Shown: positions 46,536-61,309 of the stretch, piece by piece | Numbering within the stretch: the stretch's first letter is position 1 | How the letters are laid out: every line of letters begins with the position of its first letter | The notes under the pieces: generated by a model | Database searches by the model: none | What the model saw: the letters and a program-made list of their open reading frames with translations, nothing else | Told to the model about the DNA's origin: nothing | Translations under genes and position numbers: made by a program | Assembly (NCBI GenBank): GCA_003342895.1 | Contig: PTFA01000055.1 | Span: 3,131,629 to 3,195,628, forward strand | Origin: Casuarius casuarius | Taxonomy: Eukaryota; Chordata; Aves; Casuariiformes; Casuariidae | DNA: 64,000 bases | Direction of reading: 5' to 3'

Positions 46536-48469
46536 AAATAGTGAGACAGAATGTTGAATTTCACTCTTAAGACCCTTAAGAAGTCATGAGGCTCAGCTGA
46601 GATGTGAAATGTATGGTAAGACAGAGTAGACTGAGTAAAATTTCATGAGTATAACAAACCATAGTGAAAAGTGGGGAAAACGTCTGTTTAATATTTTTTC
46701 CTTGGAAAATGACACTGTTGCTTTTCAGAGAGCCATGTCTATTCTAACAACAAACACATTTGTTAAGCGTTTTCTGCATTATAGGATAGACTTTCTGATC
46801 AAAAGAGAGAGAGATACTATTTACTATTTAGCACTTACTTACCTGGAGTATTGAAGAAGTCCCCAGTCTTTTTAATTCATATTAGGATTTAAACTCTTGC
46901 CACCTTCATGCGTGCCTTGACAAGCTGCTTTGGTTATTTTGTCATAGGAGTCTGAGGCATGTTCACACTGTTTGACTCAGGTAGGAGTCCGAGCATGTCT
47001 GTGTGTAGTCCATGGGGAAAGAGGCTCCTCCAAAGTCAGGACCTAATGGTCCTGTCAGTTCAGTCTCTTAAAGTCAGTTCAGAGTCAGGACCTAATGGAA
47101 TTTCCTTCTTGGGGGGCCTGTTTCACCAGCGACTATAGGGCGAGGCTAGCAGGACAAGCAAGCTGCCTTAGTATGGGTGTCGGTCTCCATTAGGTGACTG
47201 GACTCTACTTCAGGATGAACAAGCGTCAGAGGAGGATCTCCAGTCTGCAACATAACATGATCAGATAATCTGCAACATCACAAATTAATGTCTAACTATG
47301 GAACTGCTCCACTGGGATAGCCCAGTCCAGTAGCCCAGTGGCTGAAGGCTGTCTTATCTCTATGGTAGCTGAATTGAAGCACGGACTTAAACTCTGGTTT
47401 TACTGTCCCACATGACTACTGTTAGTAGAATATAGGGTCCTGTTCTGACCCACTAATATTTAATTCTCTCTATAAATTGGGAGAATTCTCATAATGAACA
47501 TCCGCATGATTATTTTGTGGGTAGGACACCCCTTTGTATTGTCAAACCCCTGCATTAGATTGATGCAAAACTGATTTGCAACTGTGTCAGATGCATTCTA
47601 GAAGATTGCCTAGCCACCACCCAATCACACTTGCCTTTTAAAATCTTCAGAAAACCTTCACTTTGTTCAAGATAACCAAGACAATATTTGAAATTGCAAG
47701 TAATATCATCGAATGTGAAAAGTATTTCTTACCCAACTTCACTCAGTAGATTTTCTCCCCCCTGCCCCGATTTGCCATTACTGCATAGGAAACTACCTGT
47801 CACTGAAGAAATACATAAGTAAATAATGATATGCATTAATCATTGACATAAGCATAAGCAAATAACTGAAAACAACAGAATTGTTGCAGTATGCTCTTGA
47901 TAGTCTATTTCACCGTGCAAACGGATTTCTAGTAGCATACACCAGCAGTACTGAGCTGAAAGCTTATTTTCTTCCCTAGTGGCATGTGGAATAACACTGT
48001 AACACTTAAAAGGCTTTGATCTTGCAATTCTTTACTAAAGTAGTAGGATTTGGACCCCAATGCTTCGGAAAATCCTGAGTATTTAGGCTCTTAGTGTACA
48101 ACTGAAATGAACAGAATTCCACCGATTTAAATGAAGTCAGGAACCCACATGTCGTATTGGATTTGGGCCCAGTGATATTTAGAGAATAGATCCTTCCAAA
48201 AATCAATAAGACTGACTTGTATTTTTAGGTCATTTAGGAGACTTTGAAAAGAACTCACCAAATGGTTGGTGTTTTCTTTTGTTTTTAAGGTTCCAAAAGA
48301 GTCCCTTACTATACAACCCCTAACATTCACTTTTGGGGTATTAAATGTTTCATTCTTGATTTCTGTCCAAAGATTAACTGGATCAGAAAGCAAAGTCTCT
48401 CATCCTAGAAAACCATGACTTATTTCAAACTGTATTGTTTAATACAGCTTGTGTCACCACTGTTCACTT
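46536..48469. other. anonymous non-coding sequence
   Basis: A 16-bp unit (AGTCAGGACCTAATGG) is repeated directly at about 47034 and 47080. No gene supported. Confidence 0.5.
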
Positions 48470-48808
48470 ACGTCTGCTTTGGCGCGTTCTTGACTCTTGG
48501 AGCTGAGTGCTCAGAGAACATTTGCGCTGGCTGAACTGCTTCTCTCAGCTTTCCCCAGGCCACAGTCTCGCAGCATGCTAGGTCGGCAGCAAAGGGATGC
48601 CTCGCCATCCGCTGGGCTGACATTTATTTGGGGCCATACTGTCAACTGAATGAGATGAAAAATAACTCTCCCTCCAAAATATACAGAAAAGGGGGAGGAG
48701 AGGAGGAGGAATGCATTTTAAACTTGGATCACTTCAGCAGTCTGCTTTATTGCACACCCAGCCAGGCTGCCTTAATGCAGAAGCAGTGAACTGCACTTAG
48801 ACAGGAAA
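48470..48808 (+). other. possible promoter and non-coding first exon
   Basis: About 48480-48620 has a local cluster of CpGs (for example GGCGCGTTC) in a CpG-poor region. It is followed by a purine-rich GGGGGAGGAGAGGAGGAGG stretch and, at 48808, a consensus donor AAAAG|GTAAGT. This is what a small promoter with a 5'-UTR exon on the plus strand could look like. There is no long open frame and no downstream exon was matched, so the call is tentative. Confidence 0.2.
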
Positions 48809-51800
48809 AGGTAAGTCTGGGGAAAGACAACTTTCACAATGTCAGCATATTAGGAAATTACATCTTTGTTTTTCTTGATTGGGCTTGAAATTAAAAATTC
48901 AAAGGGACTGGCTGTTTGAATGCATCGTAAGTGCAGCCCCTTTTCTCTCTTGTCCAGGGCAAGTATCCTAAAGCCTTTGCTGGACTCAAAGGGATATCTC
49001 AATAACAGGCTCAAAGAGGAGCTGGGCTCCCTGATCCTTCCAGTCCTGCATTTCTCAGCTTTAGCACTACTGTTTCTTGCTCTTTTTGGAGGGCCAGTTT
49101 GGCTTTGCTGCCTTAAGGGACTTTCTCTTTTGGGAACCTTGTGATCAGAAAATGTCTGTGGAGACTCACTGCAACCTCTTTGCTAGAAAATGCTGTTTAA
49201 TCAACAGGAGAAACATGGTCAGAAAAGTTAAAGAAAGGAAGAAGGACGATATACATGACACTTACCTAAACAGAGGAGCCTGGAATCATTTTCTCAGTCT
49301 CTGTGTCAGGAACTCTTGTCTTGATTATGTTGTCTGTTAGCTGCCCAGGCCAGGTCTTCAGTCCTGGAGTACTGCATTTACTTTGGGTTGAGCCTACAAG
49401 AGGCATTTTTAGTTAGTAGTTTCCATGCTGCTTGTGGACCCTGTGTTACTTCTCACTGGAGATAGCTTCTCTGTACTGGCGTTTCCCTGCATCCTCCCAC
49501 AGCTTATGACGACTTGCTGCCATGCAGTTTAGTAAGCTGAGGCATGTGTAATGTTCATGGAAGTAATGCAGAGATTTCCAATATTCGGTACTTGCCACCA
49601 ACAATTGTTGCACAGAATCTACTCACTAGTTCTAGAAAAACATTTTCACAGTTCACTATAAAATCTGTCTTATAAGCATTTTGATCTAATGGCTGTAGTG
49701 GATCATTGAGTTTAGGTAAGGTGTACGCTTGTATAAAACAAGACTGACTAAACTAAAGGACATGATGGTGGTGTAAGGCAGCAGAATGAGGCCCACTATA
49801 GCAAATAAGTTTACTAACCTTTGTCTCAATTAAAATGGGGTGTTGAAAAATGTTCTAGTAACCTATAAGCATAAATTCTCTTAGGTGCAAAGCTGTGGTA
49901 CCATTCTGGAGTCCCTGTATGTTTCCAGGTGAATTTGACCATTTTATGAAAGCTATTGAAAAAAAAGAAGACAACGGCAAAAAGCAAAGTCAAACAAACA
50001 CAAACCAAAAAAAACAGGCAATCTTCACAAATCCTAAGTAACTTTTAGAATAAAAAATACTGTAGTCGAAGCATGGACTTTAATGCGTAAAGTGGAATAG
50101 ACACACTGACAGAGCACAGAGTACCACACTATTAAACTGTAACTAGATTTAATGTGTTACCTTGGCAAATGGTCAGTACTAAAACTGAGGGTCATAGTTT
50201 TATATAGTAAATTAATAGAACAATTATTTTGAAAGGGTTGCAATAATTTACAGATATGAGTCAATTCAGTGATAGCTTCTGGCAAAGTCTATTTCTAAAA
50301 AAACAGAACACCATATTTCAGCATTTTTCTTTTTAAAAAGAAATTTTATTTTAAACATTTCCTGTTCATCTGCAATTATTTTCCCATCACTACCACGACT
50401 ATCCCAAATTCTTTTTACCTAAAATGTTCTTTTCCCTGATTTCTTGCTCTTTTTACCCTCCTTAACCAGTGTGATCAATGAAATGAAAAAAATGTTACTT
50501 GCCTAGATTTAACCAGTACCTGATGCTTCAGAGAAGGGGCACCCATACTTAGCCTGACCAAATGTATAAAGAATTTGGAAACTAAGTGCAGTTTGTCAGT
50601 AATATGTCTGACTCAGAAATCTGAATGCAGGTCCCAATAGTTCCTAGGTATTCAGAATCAGGCTTTGGGCCTATAAGACATCTCTATTTAAATAACTTTT
50701 CTTATCCATACTCAACTGATGCTGAAGAGACACAAAAGTAGATGGATAAGAGTATTAGGTTAGCTTTCTGCCCTTGCTATCATTGCTATTATTCCTGAGG
50801 GCTTGAAGCCTGTCAGCACTGAAATGCAGTTGGCAATCATTGAGTCAAGTCAATCTACCACATCAGAGATGCAAGACAGACCCACCTGGTAAGGCACCTC
50901 ACCTCTACTCCCTGCGACAGATGTAAATTCATTCTAGTCACAATAGTTTCCTTTCATCTCGCACAATTTCATCCAGAGTAGAACAGAGCAGGCTACTTCA
51001 TGTCACCTCATGCTGTCAAGCGCTGTGGGTGCAAATGAAGCTATACACGGTATTGTCATATATCCATCACATAGGTTGTACAGCATCAACCGTCTCCCTC
51101 CAGGGAGAGCTAAAAAGAGCAGTGTGGAAGATTCACAGGGCACGACAATGTAAAAGTATGATAAAGGCTTCCATGGAGCAGCAGAGTTAACTGGTTTCTG
51201 TGAAGGTTATTTTTCCAAGAGCTGATCCTTTTGGCATTTATTTCCCACAGTTCTCAGCGAAAACCGAATTAACACTGTTCTTGGAAATTGCCTCATTTCA
51301 AATTATTGGCTTTCTTGCTTAACTCAGTCTCTAAAAGCACACACAGCACTTAATAACTACATCTTCTAAATTTAATTACTTTCTAACAGAAAAAGATTTA
51401 AAAAGCGGTTTTAGAGATAGGATTTGATTTGTAGTAGGAAAGAAAAAAATCATGAAAAAGCTTTAATGCCACGATGTATTCTGTTCTGAGTTCATTACTA
51501 CAGTTTCTTCTCAGGCTAAAACTAACCACTATGTTTTTAGTTAGATGTTGGACACTAGAGAGACACTTCTTTGCCTTAAGTCATAAATTTTGATGTTATC
51601 AGGATGGGAATTTGATCATTTTTGGGGGTTGTTTTAGCCACTTGCAATTTTGCCAAATATTAAGTAAGGACCTCCCTCCTCCTTTTTTTTTTTAAAGGTT
51701 ACCCTGTAAAAAGTTGTAGTCCTTGTTAGGAATGAATTCTGATCAAGTGGAGTCTAGATATAAAAGAGTAATGGAAACTAATAGGAAGCAGGATGTAACT

Positions 51801-54800
51801 ACATACCGTGAAGTTCCATGAGTGAGTGCATGGATAGAGAGATTTGATTTTTCTTATCACATACCATCAGTTCTCTACCTCTCTTCCTTTAGGCCATTTA
51901 TTTTTCTCATAGAAAGGGAAGACCACTACCTAGAACTGCAGACCTTGGCTCCTCAATTCCACATAATCCAAATTCTAGTAACTAAACCATTTGGTGTACA
52001 GGCACGAGACCCTTGGAATTAGAGTGAAAAATGAATACAGTGAGAAAACGAAAGGCAGAAGATACAGCTCAACTTAAGGCAGATGCCTGAACACTTTCCT
52101 CCTCACTCCCTCACTTCTCTATGCAAGAGGCAATTGCTGCCAAAAGGATACAATTTTTCAGATATCTTATGGGAGATATAAGGTTTCAGAGTACTACAAA
52201 TTTTTTCTGCTAGAATATGTAATAGAAAGTTTTTAAATAATAAGAAAAAAATGACTGTACAATTATCATTTGATTTGCAGGCTTATTTGTCATGGCAAGG
52301 GAAAGAAAGGAAGCTGCAATGGGAGCTACAGCACTTAAATTCTAGAAGTATAATGGGTAGCAAGCAAAGGGGAAAGAGTGTAGGAAGGGACGCTAGGATA
52401 GTTCCCCTGTAGAGAGCACAATAACTAGAAGAGTGCTCTGTGAAGGGGCCAGAAACAACGCAGAAGAGATAACATAGCTTGAACTGAGCCTCCAGCGCTT
52501 GAACAGGTCCTCAGAGAATAAAGATGAATTCAAACAAAAACTTTGAATTAGAAGTTCACCTTGAAGTGTAAACCTTGAAGTCCAGAATTTCACCTATGCT
52601 AAATAAAACATGGAAAATGTCATGAAATTTGAAACTTTTTGAAGTTGGTAATAAGGTAGAAACACTAAAAAGCAATTATTTTCTCTTGTGGAATAAATGC
52701 TCCTTGAAAGTCAAATTTTGAATATCACTTTTTATGACTGTACAAAGACACAGCACTCCTCAGATTTTACAAATGTTGTTAAAACTAATGTTAACATTTG
52801 AAAGGAAAATAAAATGATAGATCTCTTTTTAATGAGATAGGCCTCTTATTAATGAGCCGGATTCCTAATAATAGAACTTGTTTGATTTGTTTGGCAGTGT
52901 CAGCAACATCTGATCTTTGACTGTATAAATTAGGTAACAACCATACAACAACATTCTTGATTTCATAGCACAATCATGAGTGACTTCTTTTATCAGCATC
53001 CCATGGTGACTGAAAGATTTTTTCATCAGTCTGTCCCTTATTATGCAGAGGACAACTGTCTTTCTCAGCTAATTTCTAGCTTTTATAAAATAAAACATCT
53101 GATTTGGAATTAATTTAAATGAACTCCCTCAATACTGTGGCAGTTCAGGGACAAAGGTAAATTACAAACTCTACTTTTGATAAATAATTGAAATCCCATT
53201 TCACCTTCACTGTATGTAACTGGTACAAAAATAAGCATATTGAAGAAGAGTGAAGGCAGAATGGTGTTTTTACAGTACAGGTGAAGGTAGGTGGTTATAT
53301 ATGTCCCCTTCTCAATTTGATTCAGCTGTGCCTGGACATTGTTGCATATGTGGTGCATAACATACCACCACGTTTTGGAGAGGCTCTGCACTAGCTACAC
53401 ACGGGAAGTTGGGTTAAAGATTACCCTTCCTGGCTAAACTTCATTCTGTAGTTTTGAGGGTAGAAAAGGCCGCGGAAATGCTGCCTGCCTCTGCATGCAC
53501 ACACCGCCAGCGGTGCTGCTGGCACACGTGCGCTGTAAGGCCGGAAGGAGCTCACAGGGGAACAGCGCAGGAGGGACCCTGCGAGGTGCAGGCTGGATGG
53601 CAACTTAGGTCTTATTTAGTCTGCAACCCTTTCTTTTCTCCGAAAACATATAATGTGGAACCGCTACTTTAGATACGCATAAACCTTTGCTTTGTTCAAT
53701 TCTGTGGGTAAAACCAGTAGACTCTGGGTGCAGGCTGATGCGATAGAGGCAGGGCACGTCCCGGGCACACCCAGGCATTTGGGAGGACGGCTAGCCTAAA
53801 CGAGTGCCCTGAAGCCGTGCAGTCTGCACAGCCAGCATGCGGAGGGACAGTGCAGGCGCTCATGCTAAGTTGGAAGCTTCTGGGAAGGCTCTTCCAACCA
53901 GCACAAGAAGCTCTCTCTGGAGCAGATTCGGTTTCACTGTCACTTAGTGCCACAGCCCAGGCACATCGCAGGGCTTAAAGAAAGCATGTACAAAATGGGA
54001 TGAAAGTGTGAAACGAGAACAAAGAGACAAAAAGAAAAATTACCACAGAGAAGAGAGGACGGAGGAAGTGTAGAGAAGCAGCAGTAACAAAATGAGGTAA
54101 CATCCAGGGATAGGGACTCCAGCTTAAATTCTTGTTTTGCTGAAGTCTATAAACAGCCAAAACAAAAGAAACTCTCACTCACCGTAGAGCCAAATTTTGT
54201 CCCAAAGTAAAGAACCATATTCACAGTGGCAGAGAAAACAGAGCGAAAGTACTGTTATGCTGCTGTCTCCAATGAGAAGATGGTAAGCCTCTATCATATA
54301 CCGCTTCTATTTTCTGTTCCAGGCCATGTCCTCTGTTCATACACAACAAAAAAAGCAACTCCCCTTTGATCCCTGCAATGACAATTCAAGATAAAATGAC
54401 AGGTATATTTGCCAGGCAATAAAATAAATTTTAATTTTAATCCTATTAAATATAACTTCATTCAATGATTCATAACTAGAAAATGTTCTTTGGGAGCTTA
54501 CAATATTCACAGCACATACTTCTAGCCACTGAATTTTGCCTTTATCTTTATGAGCGGGCTTAGAGAATCTCATAATTACTCCAAAATTTTACATTGTGTA
54601 TTGAATAACTTCTGTGACTATTCATAAACAATTTGCAGCAAGTAATTGATACTGAAAACCTGAGCCTTGCTTGGAAATAACTAGATTTCTTTTCTTCTGT
54701 TCACTGGGTAGATCAGGACAGGATTTAGGCTGAAAGAAACAATTTTAAGTGCATTTAAAATCAACAGTCTCCTGCAAATAATCTTCAGTGTTCACTTAAA

Positions 54801-55374
54801 CCACTGGCTTTTGCAAATATTTCTGCCAATGAACTGACTCAGTAGTATATTTATAGAAAGCTAATATAGCTAACTTTATTTTTTTAATTGGGATGAATAT
54901 TGACAGGCATTCTGAAACAGGCAGCTAATGCCAACTGCATTGCAACTTTCCTTACAAGAAAAACCAAGCAAGTATGACCAGGTGTGAAAGCTATTTGCTG
55001 AATTTCTCACATTCCATCAATTCAAGAAATTAATGGTGTGGATGAGATTTTTTTCTAATGAATTTACATTTTGTCAGCTCATCTGAAGTAATTGCATGTG
55101 ACTGGCCAAGTTATTTTGCAGGAACGTGCTCTGCCATTGCCTTATACAATACTTGGCACAGACTGAGCACATACCAAGGCATATACTTTTTATTACTAAA
55201 GGATCTGAGAAGTGCCTAAAAATAACAGAGGAGGAGTATATTTATTCCTATGTTTTCAAGTGTTTGACAGCTTTCCAAAGCCTTATGCTCAGAAAACAAT
55301 CCCGCAAAGCCTTATTCGGTATGTCTTATTAGCACTGTTTGAGAGAGTCCTTTAAAATATAGCTCAGCTTTTAT
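48809..55374. other. anonymous non-coding sequence
   Basis: No gene or repeat family recognised over 6.5 kb. GC rises at 53470-53600 and 53730-53900 with modest CpG content, but no exon is visible there. Confidence 0.5.
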
Positions 55375-55476
55375 AGCCAGGAGATCACCTAGTCTGATCT
55401 CCTGCCTAGGATTTTCTTGAGTAAATTACTGCTCTTTGCCTGCTAAAGCATCTCTTCTAGAAAATTGTCCTGCTGT
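55375..55476 (-). mobile_element. ancient CR1-like LINE fragment, antisense
   Basis: The plus strand shows GGAGATCACCTAGTCTGATC and TCCTGCCTAGG, later GCATCTCTTCTAGAAAAT. These fit, in order, the reverse complement of the 3' region of an old amniote CR1 type (GATCATCTAGTCTGACCTCC followed by a CATCTCTTTTAGAAAA-like block). It is diverged and short. Confidence 0.55.
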
Positions 55477-58223
55477 AAGGTACAAATGTATATGATCATT
55501 TTCATTGCTGCTGCCTTCCAGTGCTGCTTGAATGGACTACTTAACAGGTCATTTAAGCCAAAAGTCAAACATACATACTTTTCTTTCCTCATACCCCAGC
55601 TTGACCAGGATGTCGACCAGCTGTTTTTGATGGCTGCAGAGCTGTGAGCCCCATCATAGGTACATGCACACTCCCTTATGCAGCCTATTTAGTCAAGACT
55701 CCCTCTGTGGCTGCTGAGGTACATGCTCTCTATTTTACTTAGGTGCTGTCTAGTTCAGTGTCATCTTACCACTGTTTGGGATACACAGACTGCATGTATG
55801 CAACTGTTTTTTATTCAGAGCAGATCTATGATGTGAGGGGGAGGGACAGGGTGGAAGGGGAATTATTTTGAAGAGCAACTACCTCAAGGAGGAGGAGAAG
55901 ACAAAATTAGCACAATAACTGAAATTCAGGAGAAAGGGTAACAGTGCAAAGAAACACATTTTCTTTTTAATTAATCTAATCTGAATCTTTAATGTTTGTT
56001 TCTAAAATCAAAGGAGGCAGTAGAAATCAAACCAGTTCTTCTATTTTTCAGAACCTTTTAATATAATTTCCACTTTCAGTAACATCAAGAGGACTGGGAG
56101 AATTTTTAGTCAAATCTAGTATGTAACCAACAACTGTTTTCCTTTACTGATTCTTCTATCAGAGCAGACAGCAAACACTTATCTATATTCATGCTTTACT
56201 CTCATAACAGCCATGGTAATTAGTGAAACCAGCAAACCCAAAAGCTTACGTGCAGTCTCCAGGTGTTAGGGCCAAAACGTCTTTGTTCTTTAAGCAGGGC
56301 AGTCCTTGAACTTCATGCTATAAATCAAAGACTGGGATAATTATAGCCCATACAAATCATACCGTAGCAAAATTGGTATTGGCTTTCTTGAGGGAAAAGC
56401 TTAAATTTCATACTGCATTTTGCCATTTACGCTTATTAACAGCTGAGATATTTGATATATATTTGTTGTGCTGACAAATCCACATTGCTGTTGTATCCCA
56501 TAACCACTCTGTGTACATTTAGATCTGGTATATCTTGACCAGAGCAAACTACATTAGATGATTTAAATGGGCATGTACATTATCGGTACCTGTTCTATAG
56601 CTGTTTTGACCTCTTAGTTTTCCACACGATTCTTGAAATTATAGATCCTTTTAAGAGCAAGAGTTGGCATCATTTTGTATTAATAAGAATGAATATGGAA
56701 ATGGCTGTTCTGTTTTGTCATAATCCTTGATTTTTTTTAATTTATCTTCATTCAGCCCTGGAATATACACAAAAATGATCATGCATTTATGTTAGAATTC
56801 TAACAAAAAATGTAACAATTGTTAAAAACAAGCTTTTTTATTAAGTATGAAAAGTCTCTTGCAGCATCCAGAGTCAGCTGCAGAAATCATGCTGTCAAAA
56901 ACTTGTAAATCAGTGTCTGTAAGCAAAACATTTTTGATTGAATGAAATAGCATATTTCAACAGAAAAATTTGGTGAATATATTCCAACTAGCTCTTCATA
57001 TTACATCTATAAAAATATTGCAGTGCTACTAGGAATTCCTTTAATGAAATTAATAAACATACTAGCAAATTGAAACCTGATACTGCGGAGAAATATTTTC
57101 CGAGCTGTTTGGTAGTAAAAAAATTCCCTTCTGACTGTTTTAGAGACCATTAATGTTACTGTTAATGATCTTAGACAGGCATACTTACATCTTTAGCCAA
57201 GTCATCAGTGCTATTTTCCTTTTGTTGCTTGCTTATTGTTCTTTAAGAGCTATAACTTGCAATACAGACAGTAATGAATATTTTGAGAAGTGGCATTCCT
57301 TAAGCCCCAAATCCTAGAGTCAAAGTTACATAAAAATGAAAGCTACATTTTTTTGACCACAAAATGAAATTTAAAGCTCTCATCTTTGGAAAAGAAACAC
57401 AAAACTGACTGAAACACACACAAAGATACTACAGACAATCTCCCCACCCTCACTCCTCCGTGCTATCAATTTTCAAAGCATCATTTACCTCTGAGGATGG
57501 GGTGGTTTCAGGCTCTGGGCTGGAATACTCAACTTGCATTAGTATCTGCAATGAATCTTAAACTTTTTTCCCCCTGACAGCAACCTTGGGAGGGGTCTCC
57601 TTGCAACTCAGGGACACTCATGGCCCATAGAAATGTTTTAGAACGCATCTGGGTTTTTTTAGACAGGAACTTGAGCTAAATCACCACTTGTGTTTCAACA
57701 GCTTTGACTTGCTCTCTTGGAAGTCTGCTGTGAAGAGGCCCTCAAAAAAGTTTCTAAATAATCAATCCTATACAGAGCTTTTGTGGGATTTATATATCCT
57801 CTTGGTATGATGCGGTGAAAAAGGAGATTTGGTCCTGGGCTAGCTGACAGGTGGCACAATTTAGTTCAGAGCTCATACTTCTTTAAAATGTAGTAACTTG
57901 CAGAAGTCATGCATGAAGCAGTCCTGGATTGCACTGCCAGGATTTTTTATGTTAGTTTTATTGAGCACAGATCAGCTTCCTTTCTGCAATCACTTGCTTA
58001 ATATGAATGCGTGCACTTCACCTCCCACTGCCAAGAAATCACAGAGTACATTCTTCTTTTACCTTTTGAACTTTTTTCTGCTCCAATTTAAATTGAGCAT
58101 TTATGCTCAACCGTAATGGGCAGTATGTTGTGAGTGTTCAGGGCACCCTACACCCTGGGACATTCAGAATCCTCCAGAACCATATTCCTTGGTTTAAGGA
58201 GATAAAACATCTTGGCATTAACA

Positions 58224-58245
58224 GAAAAAAAAAAAAAGAAAAAAA
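58224..58245. repeat. poly(A) tract
   Basis: A-run interrupted by a single G. Confidence 0.85.
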
Positions 58246-59712
58246 GACATGAAATGTCACAGTGCCTAAAATAAATGAGAAATCTTCTACAAAGGGCAGA
58301 CTTAATAAAGACAGAAATTAACATATTTATTCTTAAATAAAAAATGTGATTTTTTTATTCATTTAAAATTTTACCCAGAAATTTAACAGTACACCACTGT
58401 TCTTCAAATTTTACTCAATAATCACAAAGGAGATCTAGAGGCTTCAGATGGGGTCATATACGGAGAATTAGGAAAGCTGAGATTGAGTAGCTGCAGGATT
58501 CTTTTAAAATAAAGCCTGACTCTGGAGCTAAGATAATATTTGTGGGTAACAACCTGTGTTGTTCTCTGATGAAGTCAAAGATGTAGTGTTCTGCTTGGGC
58601 TATCAGAATATTAACAAGATGCAAACAAAATATAACTACACAGTTATAAATGCTTTAGTGGGCAGCAAGACCATCAACACAAGAAGTAGAGAGGGAAATA
58701 AAAAATGACATAGTGCAGACATTATTAGTTACACTGGATGCTGATCAAATGAAGGTTACTTTTTTGCTACCTGGATTGTAAGCCTGATTAATCAGTTCAG
58801 AGGAATGTTGGAGCTGCCTTATTCCATACTTGAAAAAGGTGCTAGAAAGCCCACACTCGCAGCCGGAAAAAGCAAAAAATGCTGCTTTGGCAACAGCTAG
58901 GCTTAAGTTAAAGAATCTGAGAAAAGAGCAAATAGAGTCTGGATGAAGGGAAAAATAACCGCTGGCTTGTAGCAGCTGGTCTTTGGTAGCTTTCACTCCT
59001 TCCCTTCATTTCTTCGGAGCTAATCAGTTTCCATTTCTAGCAAATCCAGTTCTTAATACTTATTTTGCTGTAATTTCCACCTTAAAAGAAAACCTAACCT
59101 TTACAGTAAAAGACTTAAGCCACAAGAAATACCCTAATATTTGTATTATCAAAATCAAATTCACAGTTACAGCTCACCTAGACTTTCTGTGCAGAACCAG
59201 TTCAGCATCTGACTCATCTGTCGATTAGTCTGCGTGGGTCCCGGGGGCAGCAGAGCCTGCAACAGGAGGAGAAAAACAGCAGTCCAGAAGTCTCATTCTC
59301 TTTATCCTATGGCAAATCAGTACTGCGTGGGTGAGGGTTCAGCTTTGGCCAGTCCTTAGAATAAAGGGAAAACACAAAGAAATTGAGTAGAGACAATACC
59401 ATCAAGGTAGAGGAAAGTCATAATTATTTTGAGAAGAAAGCACAGTCAAGGAGCATGCTTAGAAGATGAGATCAAGAGGAAGGGCAATTTTGTTTCATGT
59501 TTTTCTTTTGTTTACTGCTAAAATGGCAGAGGGAAAAATGAACAAGTGATTCATTTTAAAAATAAGCTAGAGGAAAACTATTGGGATTGACAGGTTGAGC
59601 TGGAGATCTATAGGAATAAAAAGGGTGAAGAAATGAAAGAGAGGACAAAAAGCAAGAAATGACATTTCTAGTGGCAAAATAGTTTGCCTGTGCAATTCTA
59701 AGAGTATTCTGT

Positions 59713-59736
59713 ATCTCTGGATACATCTCTGGATAC
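59713..59736. repeat. 12-bp unit repeated twice
   Basis: ATCTCTGGATAC occurs twice in exact tandem. Confidence 0.9.
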
Positions 59737-61309
59737 ATTGTGTGAAAGCAATCTTTTCTGTGCAGAGGAGATATTCTGCATTAACAGATGACTATTCCGT
59801 GTGTTGAACATAAAGCTTTGGGGAGAAGAAAGAAGAATTAGGCTAATACTAGCAAAAAGACACTGAAAATTCAGATGCTTGCAGGGCCATACTACGTATT
59901 TAGATGTAATAAATAGATGCAACACTTCTAGTTCATAGTTCAATATGGTTCATGTTCCCAAAATTACATGTGAGGGGCTGGGTATATCGGACTGCATTCA
60001 AAATAAAAATTGTTGGCAAATACACTGAACAAACAGAATTATAATATTTTAGTGGAACAAAATAAACATTGTATCTTACTACACAGCCTATTCTTTGCTG
60101 TAAATTAAAACTACTACTGTTCATTCTATACAACTGCCAAGTCTTTTTCATGTCAATGCATAGTATCCCCTAAGTAAATAACATTAAATTGCAAGTCCTG
60201 GGGACAGTTTTGCCCACAAAACAAAGAGAGCAAGCATAAACAAAAAAACAAACAGAAAAAGTCTTGCACTCCTTTAAGACCATACATTCTGGTCTAACAT
60301 CTTTATGTACCCAGTCATTGTAATCTCTGTTCCCAGATTTGAAAAATAGCTTTCCAAAATTTATATTTGCTGTGACTAGATGTTCTGTGTGTCTTTGTAT
60401 CTTCTTCAGTTTCATTTTTCATCTTTTTTGCCGTAAAATTATTTATTGAAGATCTAGTTTTTGCAAGATGCTTCGTTCAGCGTGGTCAACATGCTCTGCA
60501 TGGCTATGGTATTCCTAACCTAATATTTTTAAGGGCTTTACAAAAAGTACACTGTTGGGATTCTATAATCTTCTAAATGTTCTGTGGATGCAACTTTGCT
60601 GTTAATCGTGACCACCTTTTAGTACCAAATGCTAAATAAACTGTATTTCAATAAAACGCATTCTCAGCAAGCAAACTAAAACCCATAGGACAGATCTCGC
60701 CAAGTGAATTCATGCAGTAGTGCATGATGATCAGAAGTGAATCACTGTGAGTGGGGAGGAGGTGGAGGAGGAGAAGGGAGAGAAGCTGAAAGTAATCAGA
60801 CTAATTCTGATTAGCCTTGCAGTTGAAATAATAGAAAATTACCATGCCAACATCTTTGTTGTTTTTAGAAATAAACATTGCTGTGCTGGAGTCTGTCATT
60901 AACATTACTGAGGATTGCTTCAATGCACAGTGCATTAAACTGTGGTGTTAAATAAGCAAATATGCAAAATACAGAGTAACAGAGCCTAACAAGAATAGAT
61001 GTTATATACCCATAGAGACACATGCTAGCATTTGGTATAAGCATTATTTCTGTGATCTCCAGCATAATCCTTCCAAAACTTAACGTTACTGATGTCAGTT
61101 TATTGAAACAAATAAAGCAAGGGAACAGATTTGGTGACCTGAGATGTCCTTCCATTTTTATTCAAAAAAAATGTACCTAGCTGGGTGGCTTCCTGTTCCC
61201 AGATCTCCCTCCTTCTCCATTAGCTGTCATTTAGCACTACAATCTTTCCTAGTAAACAACACCTCCTAGCTACTTTTCCGTCTTGAAATTCTTTCCATTT
61301 GTCTCTCAG

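Larger units (their letters stand above)
55477..61309. other. anonymous non-coding sequence
   Basis: AT-rich. Contains an A-run at 58224-58245 and a 12-bp tandem duplication at 59713-59736. No gene supported. Confidence 0.5.
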